Shown: positions 35,480-49,599, counted from the stretch's first letter. The stretch is 64,000 bases of DNA from Letharia columbiana (GCF_014066305.1 NW_023501065.1:597812-661811), one strand, 5' to 3'. Made by a program: numbers and translations. The notes: generated by a model not told the origin, from the letters alone.

Positions 35480-35950
35480 CGAGTAAAGGCCTATGAATTA
35501 AATTCATAATCATTTTTTTGATTAGGGCTATCGAGTAAATAGGTGAGCGATCTTTAATGAGCGAACTTTGATAAGCGGGCTGTTCGGCTGTCGAGCGAAC
35601 TTTGGTGTAGACTTCTTGCTTATTAATAATTTATAGGATCAAATTTCAAAATTCTTAAAAATTTGGAAAGCGCAAACAACGCTCCATAATTTAAAAAAAA
35701 AAATCTCAAAATTTCAATAGAAAACAAAAAAGTTATTCTATTCGTGAATAACGTACACCTATTTTTGATGAGGGAGACGCGGGAGGGCGAGATTTTGATG
35801 GTTGCGGACGCTAATTTATTTATCCGCGATGACTTAGCCGATCTAATTAAAGAGCGTAGTAACCCTGAATTTATAATTGGCTACATATATAAATTCAAGG
35901 TTTTCAAGCTCAGCTCTATCTTATTCTATTATATATACTAATAAGAGAAA
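35480..35950. repeat. Less-mutated island with subterminal-type repeats, possible DNA-transposon fragment
   Basis: Higher GC than its surroundings. It starts with GTAAAGGCCTATGAATTAAA (about 35,483), a sequence also found at the inner ends of the large inverted repeat (about 54,190-54,219 and 55,127-55,150). It then carries repeated GAGCGA(T/A)CTTT motifs and AAGCGGGCTGTTCGGCTGTC (35,540-35,605), and a short open frame (35,744-35,941) of unknown content. Repeated subterminal motifs of this kind occur in fungal pogo/Fot1-like transposons, but no transposase motif is present, so the identity is open. Confidence 0.4.
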
Positions 35951-36394
35951 ATACTAAATATAAAATAACTTTTAGATCTTTCGAAAGGTGGTTAATAGCC
36001 TTATAATATGAAATTTTTATTAGTTAATACTTTAATAGTTTAGATATATCTTCGAGAAGCTTATTATATTTCTCGAGCTTTTTCTTTCTTATCTTATCTT
36101 AAGCTTCTCTTTTCTAACGCTTTAAAGTTTAAGCTACTTTAATCTTATTAGAAGTAAATAGAGTAGTAATTTCAGTTATAGTAGATATAATATAATAGAG
36201 TTATTAAGAAGAATAGAAAAGAGACGTATTATTAATATACGAAGAATTCTCGACTAATTAGAAAGCTTACTTTCTTAATACTTAAGACTTGAAAATAAGA
36301 ATGAGTGCTACGCTAAGAAGCTAGTAACTAATTATATCCTCGAATTTCACGATTTTCAGTTTAAAATATATCTTATTTCTTTATTTTCGATCTA

Positions 36395-37206
36395 AATACG
36401 AGTACGGAGGTCGGTATTAAAAGTTCTAGATATATTAAGATAAGAGTTTAGATAGGGCTAAGTGCTTAATATACTTTCAAATTTTATAAATAGTATTATT
36501 ATTCTTTATTTTAATAAGTACTAGTACTCTATATAATAGCGACGTAGTATATATATATAAAGTATATATATACGAAGTATAAATATACGAAGTATATATA
36601 TAATAGCGATATTAATAGAATATATAATAATAATAATATTAAAGTATTAATTATAGCGTAAAGAAATAGAGAAAGAGTATAAAGACTTCTAATATATAAG
36701 TCTTATTTATATAATATAATAAATAGAAATCTTCTTATTATTCTCTATTTTAATTATCTTTTATTAATATATTTAATATTTAAAGTATTAATTATAATAA
36801 TAAAACTCGAATTTAAGTATTTACTAAGTCTTATTAATTATAATTATAAATAAAACGTTATACTACTCGAAAAGATATATTAAGAACTTATAAGAAAGTC
36901 GAAAGATAATAACTATATTATTAAAATTATAAGCTTATTTAAAAGAGAATTTAGAAGTAAATAGAGTAAATATCGAGATATATTACGAAGATAATACGTC
37001 TTAAAGATAATAACGAGTATAGAAAAGATCGTAGAGAAGGTAATATACGATTATACGACTTCGTCGAGCGAGCTAATAAGTATATACGTAATTATATAAA
37101 GTATTATCGTTAAATAAATGTAATTATATAGAAGTACTAAGAATATTAAGAGTACTAAGTATTTTAGCGCTGTCTAGAACTTTTAATGCCGACCTTCGTA
37201 CGTTTA
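36395..37206. repeat. Pair of inverted LTR-like fragments
   Basis: About 36 bp around 36,396-36,431 (GGAGGTCGGTATTAAAAGTT) is repeated in reverse complement at about 37,171-37,206 (TGTCTAGAACTTTTAATGCC on the plus strand). The right copy begins TGTCTAGAAC, as an LTR end might. Similarity continues patchily on both sides. Probably remnants of two opposed LTR elements. Confidence 0.45.
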
Positions 37207-38214
37207 AAAGAGAAAGTATTATAAGACTAAATCTCGAATATTTACTTTATTAATTTATTCTATTTAATTTCTTTAACGTTACGTAATTAGTATATATAAT
37301 AGAATAAGATAGAGCTAAGTTAGAAAATCTTAAATTTATATATATAATTAATTATTAATTTAGAATTATTACGCTCTTTAGTTAGATCGACTAAATTAGC
37401 CCGCTAACTCTCTTAAGCTTTCTTATTAAAAGTTTATATATAAAAGTTTTATACTTTAAATTACTTAGTTTACGATATATATAATTATTTTATAATTTCT
37501 TAAATTATAGAGCTTACTTTACGCTTTCTAACGCTATAAAAATTATAAAAATTAGCTTATTATTAATAAATTAAATAAATATTTAAATATAATAGTTATA
37601 ATAATTATATTAGACGTATTCGAAATTAAATAATAATTCTTTTATCTATTTATTATTCTTTTATTATTTTATTAATTCTATTAATTCTATTAATTTTATT
37701 AATATAAATATAATTATCTTTAATATCTCTTATCTAATTAGAGTCTCTTATTAACGTTCTTAAGTTATTTCTTAGCGAATTTATTATTACTAATAATTAA
37801 GATTATAAGCGAGCTTAATAGCTATTTACTACTACTTATAAACGTATTAAAAAATTCTTAAAAAAAGTCTAAATAAATATATTCTCTTTTATATACTTCT
37901 TTTAAGTTAATAATAGATAGATTAAACTAATATTTAAATATTATAATTATATTAAACGCGTTTAAGATTAAATAATAATTCTTTTATCTATTTATATAAT
38001 TATTCTTCTTTTATTATTCTATTAATTCTATTAATTCTATTAATTCTATTAATATAAATATATTTACTCTTAATACCCTCGTATTTAATTAAATAAGAGA
38101 AGAATCTATAATAGATAAATATAAAGAATATTATGAAGAATATTATAAAGATAATTATTAGTAATAATAATATAATAAATCTACTCTTTATAATCTTATA
38201 TTAATTTATTTAGT

Positions 38215-39068
38215 TAATATAAGAGAAGTTATTATAATAGACGAATATAAAGAATACTATAAAGAAATTAAGCGATAATAAGACTTTTAATATTAAGAAT
38301 AAGCTTAGCTCTTTAAGATTTTACGTTATATACTCTCTACGATTTTATATTAAATTATTATTTAATAAGCGAAGAATATTATTATAATTTAATTTATTAT
38401 TTCTACTATATTAAGAAGTAAGAGAAGAAACTATAATAGATAAATGCGGAGAATACTATAAAGAAATTAAGTAATAATAAGATTATTATTATTAAAAATA
38501 TAGCTTAGCTCTTTAAGATCTTATATTATATACTCTCTACGATTTTATATTAAATTATTACTTAATAAGCGAAGAATACTACTATAACTTAATTATTTTA
38601 TATTAAATTATTACTTAATAAGTAGAGAATATTATTATAACTTAGTTTATTATCTCTATTATATTAAGAAGTAAGAGAAGAAACTATAATAGATAAATAT
38701 AAAGAATATTATAAAGAAATTAAGCGATAATAAGATTATTATCATTAAGAATACGACTTAGCTCTTTAAGACTTTATATTATATTAATTATTTACTTAAT
38801 TAATTACTTAGCTAGTTACTTAATCTAATATTTTATAAAAAAAAATAAGAGAAAAAACTATAATAGATAAATGCGAAGAATATTACGGAGAAATTAAGCG
38901 ATAATAAGGCTATTATTATTAGAAATACGACTTAGCTCTTTAAGATCCCACGTTATATACTCTTTATAATTCTATATTAAATTATTATTTAGTAAGCGAA
39001 GAATATTACTATAATTTAGCCTATTATCTCTATTATATTAATATAATATATTATTATAATAATATTAT
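38215..39068 (+). repeat. Left arm of large inverted repeat, outer part (minisatellite-bearing)
   Basis: Reverse complement of roughly 55,560-56,410. It contains four diverged copies of a module marked by AGCGATAATA (one copy AGTAATAATA), starting at 38,271, 38,470, 38,723 and 38,897, that is at spacings 199, 253 and 174. The right arm shows the same spacings in mirror order (176, 253, 200), so the arms are a true inverted duplication and not merely two arrays. The arm is cut at 39,068 by the outer LTR element and resumes at 53,786. Confidence 0.8.
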
Positions 39069-39232
39069 TATTAGAACTAGTATAGATATAATATTAATAT
39101 AGATATATTAAATAAGATAACTAAGATATCGAACTATATAGATGAAAAGAAGATATAATATAATAGGGGATGTCTCCGCTAAGGCCCGCTAGCTATAGAG
39201 CTAAGGGGTATATTAAGAATACGCTTATAATA
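39069..39232 (-). repeat. Outer element LTR, left copy (3' LTR in element orientation)
   Basis: 164 bp, TATTAGAACTAG...CGCTTATAATA, the partner of 53,617-53,780 and of identical length. Confidence 0.88.
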
Positions 39233-42200
39233 CTATCCTCTTTCTTCGTTAAATTATATCCCATAATTAGTGAGTGGAAAGGTAGAAAAATAGATATACA
39301 TGCACGCTTAACGCCTAAAAAAAATAATAAAAGCAATAAAGAAATAACCGTATCCGGGAACTTCAGTATCGTATCTTTCTCTATGAGAGGTATTAAGAAC
39401 GATAGTAGCTTTTTATATTTACGCTATAACGACGTCGCTAGTTAAGATATAGACGTATATAGAAAGTCTAGTTGAGAGGAAATCGATATAATATAGTAAA
39501 AATCGTGTTTATAAACGTAGAGATAAATAATAGCGATTTCCGAATTCGTATTTAAGCGGATAAGATATCGATAAAATAATACGACGTAATTAATTAAGGG
39601 CTCTCGAATTAAATTAAGTTATAAACGCTAAAAACTCTAATTTAATATTAAGTAACTTTAATATAATTTTCTCTATAATATATTATTTAGCTAATATTAA
39701 TTATATTTTATAACGACGATAGCGTAGTTTATATATATACTAATATAGCTTCGAAAGGTCTTTAGAATTATATTAATAAGGGGGGCTTACGCGGAAAATC
39801 ATATATAAGATAATTCCCGATTAACATAGGCCTAAGAAATCGATTCTTAGGTTTAAAAAAAATGAGGCTATTATAAAGACATCGAACGGTTTTAATTCGA
39901 CTAAAAACGAGATGTTCTCTATTATTTCATAAGTTAATTCTTTATAGATAAGACTCTTCGGAATATCATTTATAGAAGTCGTCTACTAGATCTTAGCAAT
40001 TTTCGAATTTACCGCCGTCCGTATTATATCAGATAATATTATTATCGAGATCTTCTCACTTAATCTTATACTTAAGACGGCTATAGATTAATTTAAAGTT
40101 AAGTATTTTCTTAATAACTTATTTAGTTCGATCGTTAATAGTAATATATTTTAATAAAGAGTTTATCTATTCTAATAATAAGTTATTTATCGCGAGACTT
40201 AAGAGATTAAGATAAAAGACGTCGTGGATTCTTATACTTAGCGAAAGTTTTAGACGATATAAAATTTTAATAAGGCCTATAATCTTAAATAGATCGAGTT
40301 TCTTATAATTTAATTTACGAGAAGGGCGATTAAAGGTAATATTCTTACTATTTAAAAAGATCGTATCGTCTATTTAAAAAGTAATCTTTTATTAATACTT
40401 ATTAACTTATATAACTATAGCCTTCTAAGCGCGGTTTATATTACTTCGAATATACTTAAGAACTTATTTTATATAATTCGTAATATCCTTCGCCTAAGTA
40501 GTATCGAGACGCTTACGTATAATCTCGTAGTCGATAATATTTAGACTAAAAGTTATTCGAGAATAAAACCTCTTATTTATAAGAAAAGATAAGATATCGA
40601 TAGTTGATAAGATAATATTATTATCGGCGAACTCGATAATAGATAACTATCTTATCTAGTCGTTCTATATATAGTTATAGTATATTCGAAGATAACGCTT
40701 TATATTCTAATTCGCTCGTTCGATTTATTCGTCGATTTTAGAGTAAAAGGCTATTAATAGCTTAACTATAATATTTAATCTCTTATAAAAAGACTTTTAT
40801 ATAATAGCTATAAATTAAAGACCTCGATTTAATATTATTAAGGTCGATAAATTATATAAGCGAAATATCTTCTTAAGTAGTAAGTTAACTATCTTCTTAG
40901 CGATAGTATCTTTATTAATATCGAAATAGGCTATATAATAACGTTTCTTAATAAATTAATTAATCGCTATTTAAATAGCGTTATAGTTATTAAATATAGA
41001 TAAATCTATAACGAAGTCGATTAATATATCTTATTATCGCTTCTATAGAATTAATAGAAATTATAGTAAATTATACTTTCGATTATAAGACGTCTTAGCT
41101 CTCTAATAGATATAGTAATTCTAAACGTAGATAGCTATAATAGTTCTTATATCTCGCTAATAGTATTTTCTTTTAAGTAGCTTATAAGTATATATTATCT
41201 CGAGATATTCGTAGAATAATTAATCGTATATCTCTCGAATAATATTGATATATATATTATCGAATATCTATAAACAATTCTAATAATAAAGTATCTCGTC
41301 TTATACGAAGTATTTACTAAGAGTAATCTCTTAAAACTTATTCTTATTTTCGGCGATAGCCTTATAAATTTTCATATAATACTCGTCTTTCTTATTAGCC
41401 TCTACTATCTTATAATAGATAAGATTATTAATTATATATATATCGATATATTCGCTATCTAATTTCAATCGATTAGAAATAAAGATTATTTAATATTATT
41501 AGCGTAATCGTTCGTCTCCGAGATCGATTAATTTATACTCAGCTATTCGTATAAGTATATTAACCTTAACGTTCTAAGGTCTTAATTAATAAATAATCTT
41601 TATATTAAATTTAGATAGTATATTTAAATAGCGGGCCTAGCGACGATTAAGATCTCTTTCTTCGACGAAGTATATTAAGCTCTTATAGTTCGTGAAGATC
41701 TTAATAGAGATATTAATACATTTTAGCTTAGAATATCAATATTTAAGATAGCGAATAATAATTAATAACTTCTTATCGTAGATCTAATAGTTGTACTTAA
41801 TTAAAGTAAGATTCTTACTATAGAAGGCTATCGGGTAAAGTACTTTCTTATTATTATATTAGAAAAGAATATCTTTATTAACGTAGTCGAAAGAGTTAGT
41901 CTTTAGAATAATCTTTTTTATTCTATTAAAATAACGTAGAATTAAGACTTTTATAATAACGACTTTTAGAAAATAGAAGATCTCTTGATATACTGAGGAT
42001 TAATTAAATATAGCCTCTTTTGCGATGAATTTTATTATAAGTTTAACTATTTTAGAGAAATCTCTAATAAACCGTCGGTAAAAATTATAAAATTCGATAA
42101 AGGTCTATATCTCTTTAAGATTAATAGGTGTAATTCACTTAATAATAGTTTAAATTTTAGTAAGATTTATTCGTAACCCGTCTATAGATATTAGTAAGCC

Positions 42201-43995
42201 TAGAAACTTAATTTTCTAAACGTGGAATTCGCACTTAAGAATATTCACCTAAAGGCCGGCGTCCCTTAATTTCTAGAGGATTTATCTAACGTATTAAATA
42301 TATTTCTTTTTTTTTATCTTACTATAAATAAATATATTATTAAGATAGATCTAATAGAAGTCGTTTAAATACTCGAATAGAATATTATTTATATATTATT
42401 AATATATGACTAGACCGTTAATTAGATTAAAGGGGAGGATTCGATACTTATATACTTTAAGAGAGGTAATAAAAGTAGTAAAATCCTCGCTATCGGGGTG
42501 TATACGTAGTTTATTAAACGCGGCTATAATATCTAACTAAGTAAGGTATTTATATCTCTAAATTCTTACTAAAACCTTATCTATTAATGAAATTAAGTAT
42601 TAATTCCTTTTAGTAATAGCGTTTAGCTTCCAATAATTCATATAAAAACGTAACCCTTTATTCGACTTTTTCGCGAATAGAATAGGTGAGGCGAATAGTA
42701 TATAACTTAGTATTATAAATCCCTTCTTTAAATATTCATCTAGATACTTCTTTATCTATTCTAATTTATATTCTAATATTAAATAGATTCTACTTTTCGA
42801 AAGTTTCGTTTTATCGAAGCTGTTATTAAATTCCAGCTTATAATTATAAGAATAATATAAGAAAAGTATATTCGTCTTAGCTCTATCGAAAACGTCGAGA
42901 TAGTTATAATACTTCGTAGATAGTTTATATTTCACCTTCTTAAAATTAATCTCGTCGGTGCTATTAATCTAAATAGAGTAATTAAAACTATAATATCTTT
43001 TATATTTCTTTTCTAAGTTATAGAAATAGGATTTATTAACCGATATGCGAGAATCGTAAGATATTCGGATAATAAGAGATATATATTATATTAACGAGTT
43101 ATTATAGATCTTATTCACTATTAATATAAATAACTTATTATCTTTTTTACGAGCTAGCTAATAGTAGACCGCTATACTAATCTTAGCGATATTAATAGAC
43201 TTAGACTCTTTATTATTCTCATTCTTATTTAATAAGAAGATATTCGAATTAATCTCGTTATTATAAGTAAATAGAGGAAAGCTTTATTATTTTAATATAA
43301 TAGATAGAGAGGTAAGTGATATAAATGGTCGTAGCTTCGGAGTTAATAGAAAGGGGAGGTTATTTATTATTAATATTTGATTATTATTATAATTATATCG
43401 ATCGAATAGAAAGAGTATCTTATCTCGTAATATATTAAGAACTACCTTATATTTGTTTATTTAAGATTTCTCGACTATTATATCGTATTTTAATAGTATA
43501 ATTAGTATTAGATATATTTCTTCTCGATAGTCTTTTATTATTATTATTAGAAGTAAGTAGTATATAATTAGTCGTTTTACGATCTAATTATTATAATCTT
43601 TTAGCGATTTAAATTATAATAGTGAAAGTAATTTTAGATATAAGACTTTATATATCGCTAAGACTAAAAACTCGTTTATAACTATATAAGTATAAGTATA
43701 TTTACTATTTATAAGAGAGTTTTAAAGTAAATAAGTTCTCTCTTATAAAGATAGCGTAATTTATATACGGAAAGGACAACGTATTAGAGCGTTATTAAGA
43801 GTGTCTATTAGATATACTTTATAAGTATCTCTTATCGTAACTTTAAAAGAGGCTATTTATTTTCCGAATTCGAAAAAAATTGTCGCTACTCGTGATATCG
43901 ACGTTATTAATTTTAAATTCTTTATTTATTTCCATCGCATAGAGTTATACTTCCTCGAAGATCTTTTTACTAGCCTCGATTTAAGTAGCTATTAT

Positions 43996-44037
43996 ATAAT
44001 TCTTTCGATAGTAATCTTTCTTACCGCAGTTATAGCA
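43996..44037 (-). other. RIP-altered CCHC zinc knuckle of the outer element's gag
   Basis: The minus strand reads CYNCGKKDYYRKNY. The spacing is exactly C-x2-C-x4-H-x4-C, but with Tyr at both the His and the last Cys positions; both changes need only C-to-T or G-to-A. It places gag to the right of pol and supports the minus orientation. Confidence 0.7.
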
Positions 44038-45543
44038 TATTAGTTCCCTTGATTTCGAACTAGTCGTAATATTTAGAGGCGTAGTAGTTATACTTAAACT
44101 AAACTCGATAATAAATATAAGGCGTATATTAATCGCGAGTGTTATCGTCGATATTCGTATTATAGTTAACTTAATAATAATTTTTATAAACTTAAAATTC
44201 TTATAATTAGCACGTTATAAGTTATCTAGCTTTCGAAGATATTCTTTTATAATCTTTAAGATAGTAAAATCTTTTACGACCTATTATATCTTCTTTAATT
44301 TCTTTCTTAGTTTCTTAGAAAGATAGTTCTTTAGTATAAGAGTTTTATTATAATTAAGAATAATATATAATCGAATAAAGTCTAAATAGAAGTTAATAAA
44401 GAGTCGAGTTTTTTGCTATAGAGTATATATATTATATAATATATTACTACGTCGATCTAAGTTCTTATAAATATTAGCTAACTCGTTTATAATCTTAATA
44501 AAAGATTAATACGAGTTAATAAAGTTTCGAAGTTTTCTATATATTATATATTATATAGTCTTATCGTCGAGTTATAAGACTACGTAGATTATTTTAGAGT
44601 CTTTAATAAGATAATAATCGCTATTAATCTTAAATTTCTATTTTATTCTAAAGAACTAGTCGTCTTAGATAAGATCGCTATTATCGATAAATAGAGATAG
44701 ATTTAAGACCTTAACTAATTTTTCTTTTAAACGTCTAGACGTACGTTTCTCCTTAATCGAGGATAGCTGTAAGTCTTTTATAGACTATAGATTAAGGCTA
44801 TTAACTTTCCGCTATATAAAAATTATATTCTTCTAGAAATCTCGAGCTAGTTAGTTTATCTTCTCGATTATTCTATAAGTCTAATATAAATTATTTATAA
44901 TTAAATTCTTTTCTATTACGACGGTGTAATATCGAGTAATAATCTTCTAAAAATCGTCTCGCTTTTAATAAATTTTATTTAATATAATTATAAATTCGTT
45001 AGATTAATACTTAATCTAATATTATAATTATAGATTATTAGCGATATCTTAAGATATATCTATTAAGTCGAACTCGTTAGCTATATTATCTAATAGAACT
45101 AATACTCTTTAAAACTTAGTTTACTTAAGTAGAATCTTAATTTAATTTATTCTTTCGATATTAAACTTTATTATAAAAAAGAGAAAAAGAAGATATAAAA
45201 TAAGTAGAGAGGAGTTTGAATACTTTAAAAGAATAGATATTAGAAATATTAGATGTACTAGAGAATAGCGAAGTTTCTCGAAGACGCGTCGAAATTATTC
45301 GATATTAAGAATAAAAATTTTCACTATAAAGCTCGAGGCGAGGTTATTTCTTTGCGAGAGCTTAATATATTTATTTCTTAATTATTTAAGACGTTAAGAA
45401 GACTATAAGTACTTTAAATAATAGCCTTTCGAGTACACTTACTCCGCTTAGAGGGTTCTTTATCTTATAGAGAAGTTATATATAAAGAAATTTCGAAGAA
45501 TAGTATTCTAAATTAACTATAACTTGACCGTTTTTTATCTAAT

Positions 45544-45692
45544 TGTTAGAGGAAGCAAGGGCTTTCACTAAGTAAGGGCTTTCGCCAAGCAAGGCTAAGG
45601 CCTTAATAAGAAATTACTTACTTAGAAAGTAGATTCTTTATGAATAGAATTAATCAAGTTATATTACATTAATTAGATTATTACTCCTAGCA
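45544..45692 (+). repeat. Nested element 5' LTR
   Basis: 149 bp; contains GGGCTTTC twice and ends CTCCTAGCA. It matches 53,128-53,276 except for ten transitions. Confidence 0.92.
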
Positions 45693-46822
45693 AATGATAG
45701 TAATACTAGAATCGTCTTATTAGTATTATTCCTTTACTTAATAAGTATTAAGAGATTCGATAACTAAGTCTATCGTTCTCTAATAAGTATTAGCTAGAAA
45801 GTACTATAATTCTTCGATAAAGTCTTCCGCTACGCTATAAGAATAGCTTCGTTATATATACTTTCGAAGTAGCTACTTTCTTTTCTTATAATCTTTCTTT
45901 TCTAAGAACTCCTTTAATTGCCTACTCGACGATATCGTCAGCCTACTTTATATTAAAGTCGTTAAGCTTTCGCTATTTATTAAGAAGTTCCTTCTAGATC
46001 GAAAGTTCCTTTTAGATTAGCGATCTCGCTATATCTTTCTTCTTGAGAAAGAAACCCCTTCTAAGAAAGGAGCTTTCCTCTAAGAAATTTAAATCTTAAC
46101 TCATCTAATTCTTACTTCTTTACCTACTTTTATAGTCGTCGACATCGTCAATTAATCTTTATAGTGATTTCTTTAAGATTTTTAATCTCTATAGTTAATC
46201 CTATTTTCAGAGATACTGTGATTCTTATATTTTAGCTTTCGGAATTCATCGAAAGCAATTACTCTTTATAAGTCTTTTTGATGAGAATACTCGTTATCTA
46301 ATTACTCGGATCGTTAGAAGTAACTTTAGGCCTCCTTAAATTAGTCGAGGTATCTTCGCGAGGGATAAATGTGTTAGAGCATGATTACAGTCTATAGAAG
46401 TACTAAGTTGACTTTACGACTAGGCTGTCGATAAGTCTACTCTTCGAGGCGTTTTTAGCACCTTCGAAAGGGATATCCTAGCATTTCACCGACTTGAGGA
46501 TTCTCCGTCTACTGATGTCACTCCATATACTTCCCCTATAACTACCCCTTTCGAATTAACGATGTCAAATCCCTTCGAAGGCACTGGGTTTACTATTAGA
46601 GCCACGTCTGCGGAAGAGACTATTTACGCTTATTCTATTAGACCTAAAATGCCTCCTTAAGAAGATTAATTTTAAAGAGAGTTCGGATTCTCGTAGTAAC
46701 AATGGACTGTACTGTAAGGATTGCTTCGGAATGTTACTTCTTAGCCCGGGCTACCGGGTCCGCCAGGCGATTTTGGCCCTCTAGGAAATGACGCTACGGG
46801 AAACGAAGGTGGCTCGTCACAC

Positions 46823-47080
46823 TTGAAATCTGACGATATCGGTTTCTTTAATCCTTTCTTTGAGGGAGAAGGATCTATTGCTAATGCGGGTCGATATACT
46901 TTCTATAAGAATATCTATGCCTTCGTAGACCGACTTAAGAATATCGCTACTATTAAGGGCTACGAAAAGGTTCGAGAAATCTTATTAACGTGTTTCCGCG
47001 GTGAGGCTTTGGTCTGGCACTTCACCGAGCTTACGGAGCTTGAAAAGATATTATTGAGAATAGCCCCGTTAAAAGCTTAA
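46823..47080 (+). pseudogene. Gag remnant of the nested element
   Basis: 85 codons open, with GRYTFYKNIYAFVDRLKN and CFRGEALVWHFTELTELEK, the pattern of a retrotransposon capsid region (tryptophan followed by hydrophobic residues). The preceding stretch (46,740-46,820) is unusually GC-rich for this block. The frame stops early relative to a normal gag and the downstream continuation is full of stops. Confidence 0.6.
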
Positions 47081-49599
47081 TTTGAATCCTTAACGAAGCG
47101 GTTTAAGGAAAGAGCTTTTATAACCGTTTAGCATCTTCAAATTAAACGCTATATTATGAGTAATACTAGGAATAATAAGTTAGCGCGTTCTTATGTTTAA
47201 AGTATCTTGAGATATACGAAGGTCGCTAAGTTTATTTTTATTTATAATTAGCTAACCGTAGTCTAGAATAATCTTTTATTAAAATTTTGATAAGATATTC
47301 TTAAGTCGACGTCGTCGATTATTCTAGGTTAATTTCTAAATTAAGTCGATGTCAAATCGAGTATTTAATTTAAAATGATACGGTAAAATCGTGGTCTTTT
47401 ATAGTATATTAATAAGAAAGTATCGATACTACTTAAGTAGCCTGGTTAGTATATAAGTAATAACTTTCGTTAGAGTAGATTTTTAAAGCCATCTTTTTCT
47501 TCTTTCCTGTACTCTTAGCAGTAGTTCTATTAAGAATTCCCGTCGAGATATAATAATTATGAGAATAACTTTGCTAATCAGTCTAATTAGTTCTATTAAT
47601 AATGATAATTAAATTCTATCTTATTAACTTCTCGATAATCTTTATAAATTATAGAAGAAAATGTTAACTCGTTTAATTCTTAGATATTATTAAGCTAGTA
47701 GAATCCTCGCTATAGAGATAATAGATCCGAAAGGTAAGTAAATAGATTAAACGTCGAATTCTTTAATCGTAATTAAAATAGACCTCTACGACTATAGGGA
47801 ACGACATATTAAGCTAGTAAGAAAGAATCACCGCCATCTTCTTACAACGACGTCAAATCTAAATCTATATCTCAGAATAAGAATATTTATTAGAATCTAA
47901 GCGAGCCTAGTAATTACTATACTAATAAGAATTTAAACTATTATTAATCTCGCTAGAAAGACAAAATAGACGGATACTTCGTAGGAGTCGTAGAGTGTCC
48001 CACTAATGTGGCTGGGATTACCTCCGTTCTAGCGGCTTACTATTAATGTCACTATTGCTACAAGATTTTCCTCTTTAGTAATAAACTTTATCGCTATCTT
48101 GGCAACTTAGGTTAAGATTATTATTTTAAGCCTTTCTTATACCTAGGCTTTCCGTCTAAGAAACACTCGGAAATTTCTTTTATAGCCTAGATATATCCTT
48201 CTATCGAGGAATCGTCTAGAGATTCTTATTCTCTTACTAAGGAATCTTTTATTAGAGAATCTCGCGAGTCTAATTCTAAAGAATAAGGTTTCGCTAGAAA
48301 AGTTATTAAGTCGTTAGTTGACTTCACTTCTAAGATTAATACCGGCTATACTTTTTATAACTACTACTACGTAAGAGCTTCTATCAAGTTACTACTCGAT
48401 AAGAAAGTCGAAAAGAGTTACTTAAACACGGGCTACTCCATTATTCTAATAAACCGAGCCTATCTAAGCAAGACATTCCCGAGTCTATTAGTTAAGAATA
48501 TGGCTAGTTCTATTATAATAAGGGGTTTAGAATCTAATAGATATGAAACTTCGAAATATATAGTTATATCTCTCTACTTTCCCAGTAAAGACGCTATAGC
48601 TATAACGTCGCCGAGGGAAATCTATATTATCAACGAGCTTAAGATAAATATTCTAGTTAATATGAATATTATAATATCTAAAGAAATCGATATTCTTATT
48701 TTTTAATCGAGGGCGTTAATTAATAGCTATCAGATGTCTATGCTAATAGAAGTTCGTATTAAAGAAGATTATATTATTATACATCCCGTATATATTAAGA
48801 AGTTCATTACTATTCCCCTATATTCTCAGATATAGATATTAATATATTATGCTTTCTTACTAGAATGTAATTTTTTCTTCAAGCTAGATTATATAGACTT
48901 AATACTTTATACTCATCTTATCGACTTCTCTATAACTACGATATTAGCTAAGAATAACTTAAATCGATTAGTTAAGATACCTAGAAATCTTCGCTTAGAT
49001 ATTATATAGAAAGTAGAATTTAATAACTACTACTATATTATATTCGAGAAGAAAGACGTTATCGAACTTACTAATTAATAATCTAAGAATGAATATTAGA
49101 AGGGCTAGATTAAACGCGTTTTTAATAAGATTGTTATAGTATCCGCCATTACTATGCTAGCGACCGCCGTATATTCTATAACGCCGCTATCGGCGAAAGT
49201 AGCGACTTCTAACGTTTCCCCTACGGGATTCCTTAGTATTTCTAAAGATTTTAATATTCCGGGAAGCTCTAAAATTTTCGGAATCCTTAGAGTTCCTGCT
49301 TTCGTAACTTCTTTTTATTTCGTTCTGAAAGTAATGGTAATTACTATAATTACGAATAGAATCTTACTAAATAGAATTACGATTTATAATGATAGTTCTT
49401 TTATTAAGAAAGTAGTCGAGAAATTCCCAACGCTCTGATAAGAAGGCGACTTCGTCGATTTATCGAAGTAAGAATGAATATGTATTTTACTAAAATCTGA
49501 TTGGGAAAAGAATATTAGTAAGATAACGAGGGTTTACCCTCTTAGTATCGAATCTAAGAATGTCGTTAATAAAATATTTAATAAGCTTTATAAGTAAGA

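Noticed and set aside
38215..39010. CRISPR-like array
   Set aside because: The repeats are long (about 175-250 bp), diverged and eukaryotic; there are no short identical repeats with unique spacers.
39170..39445. 91-codon plus-strand frame at the left end of the outer element
   Set aside because: It straddles the LTR and the purine tract on the strand opposite to the element's coding sense; a chance frame in AT-rich DNA.
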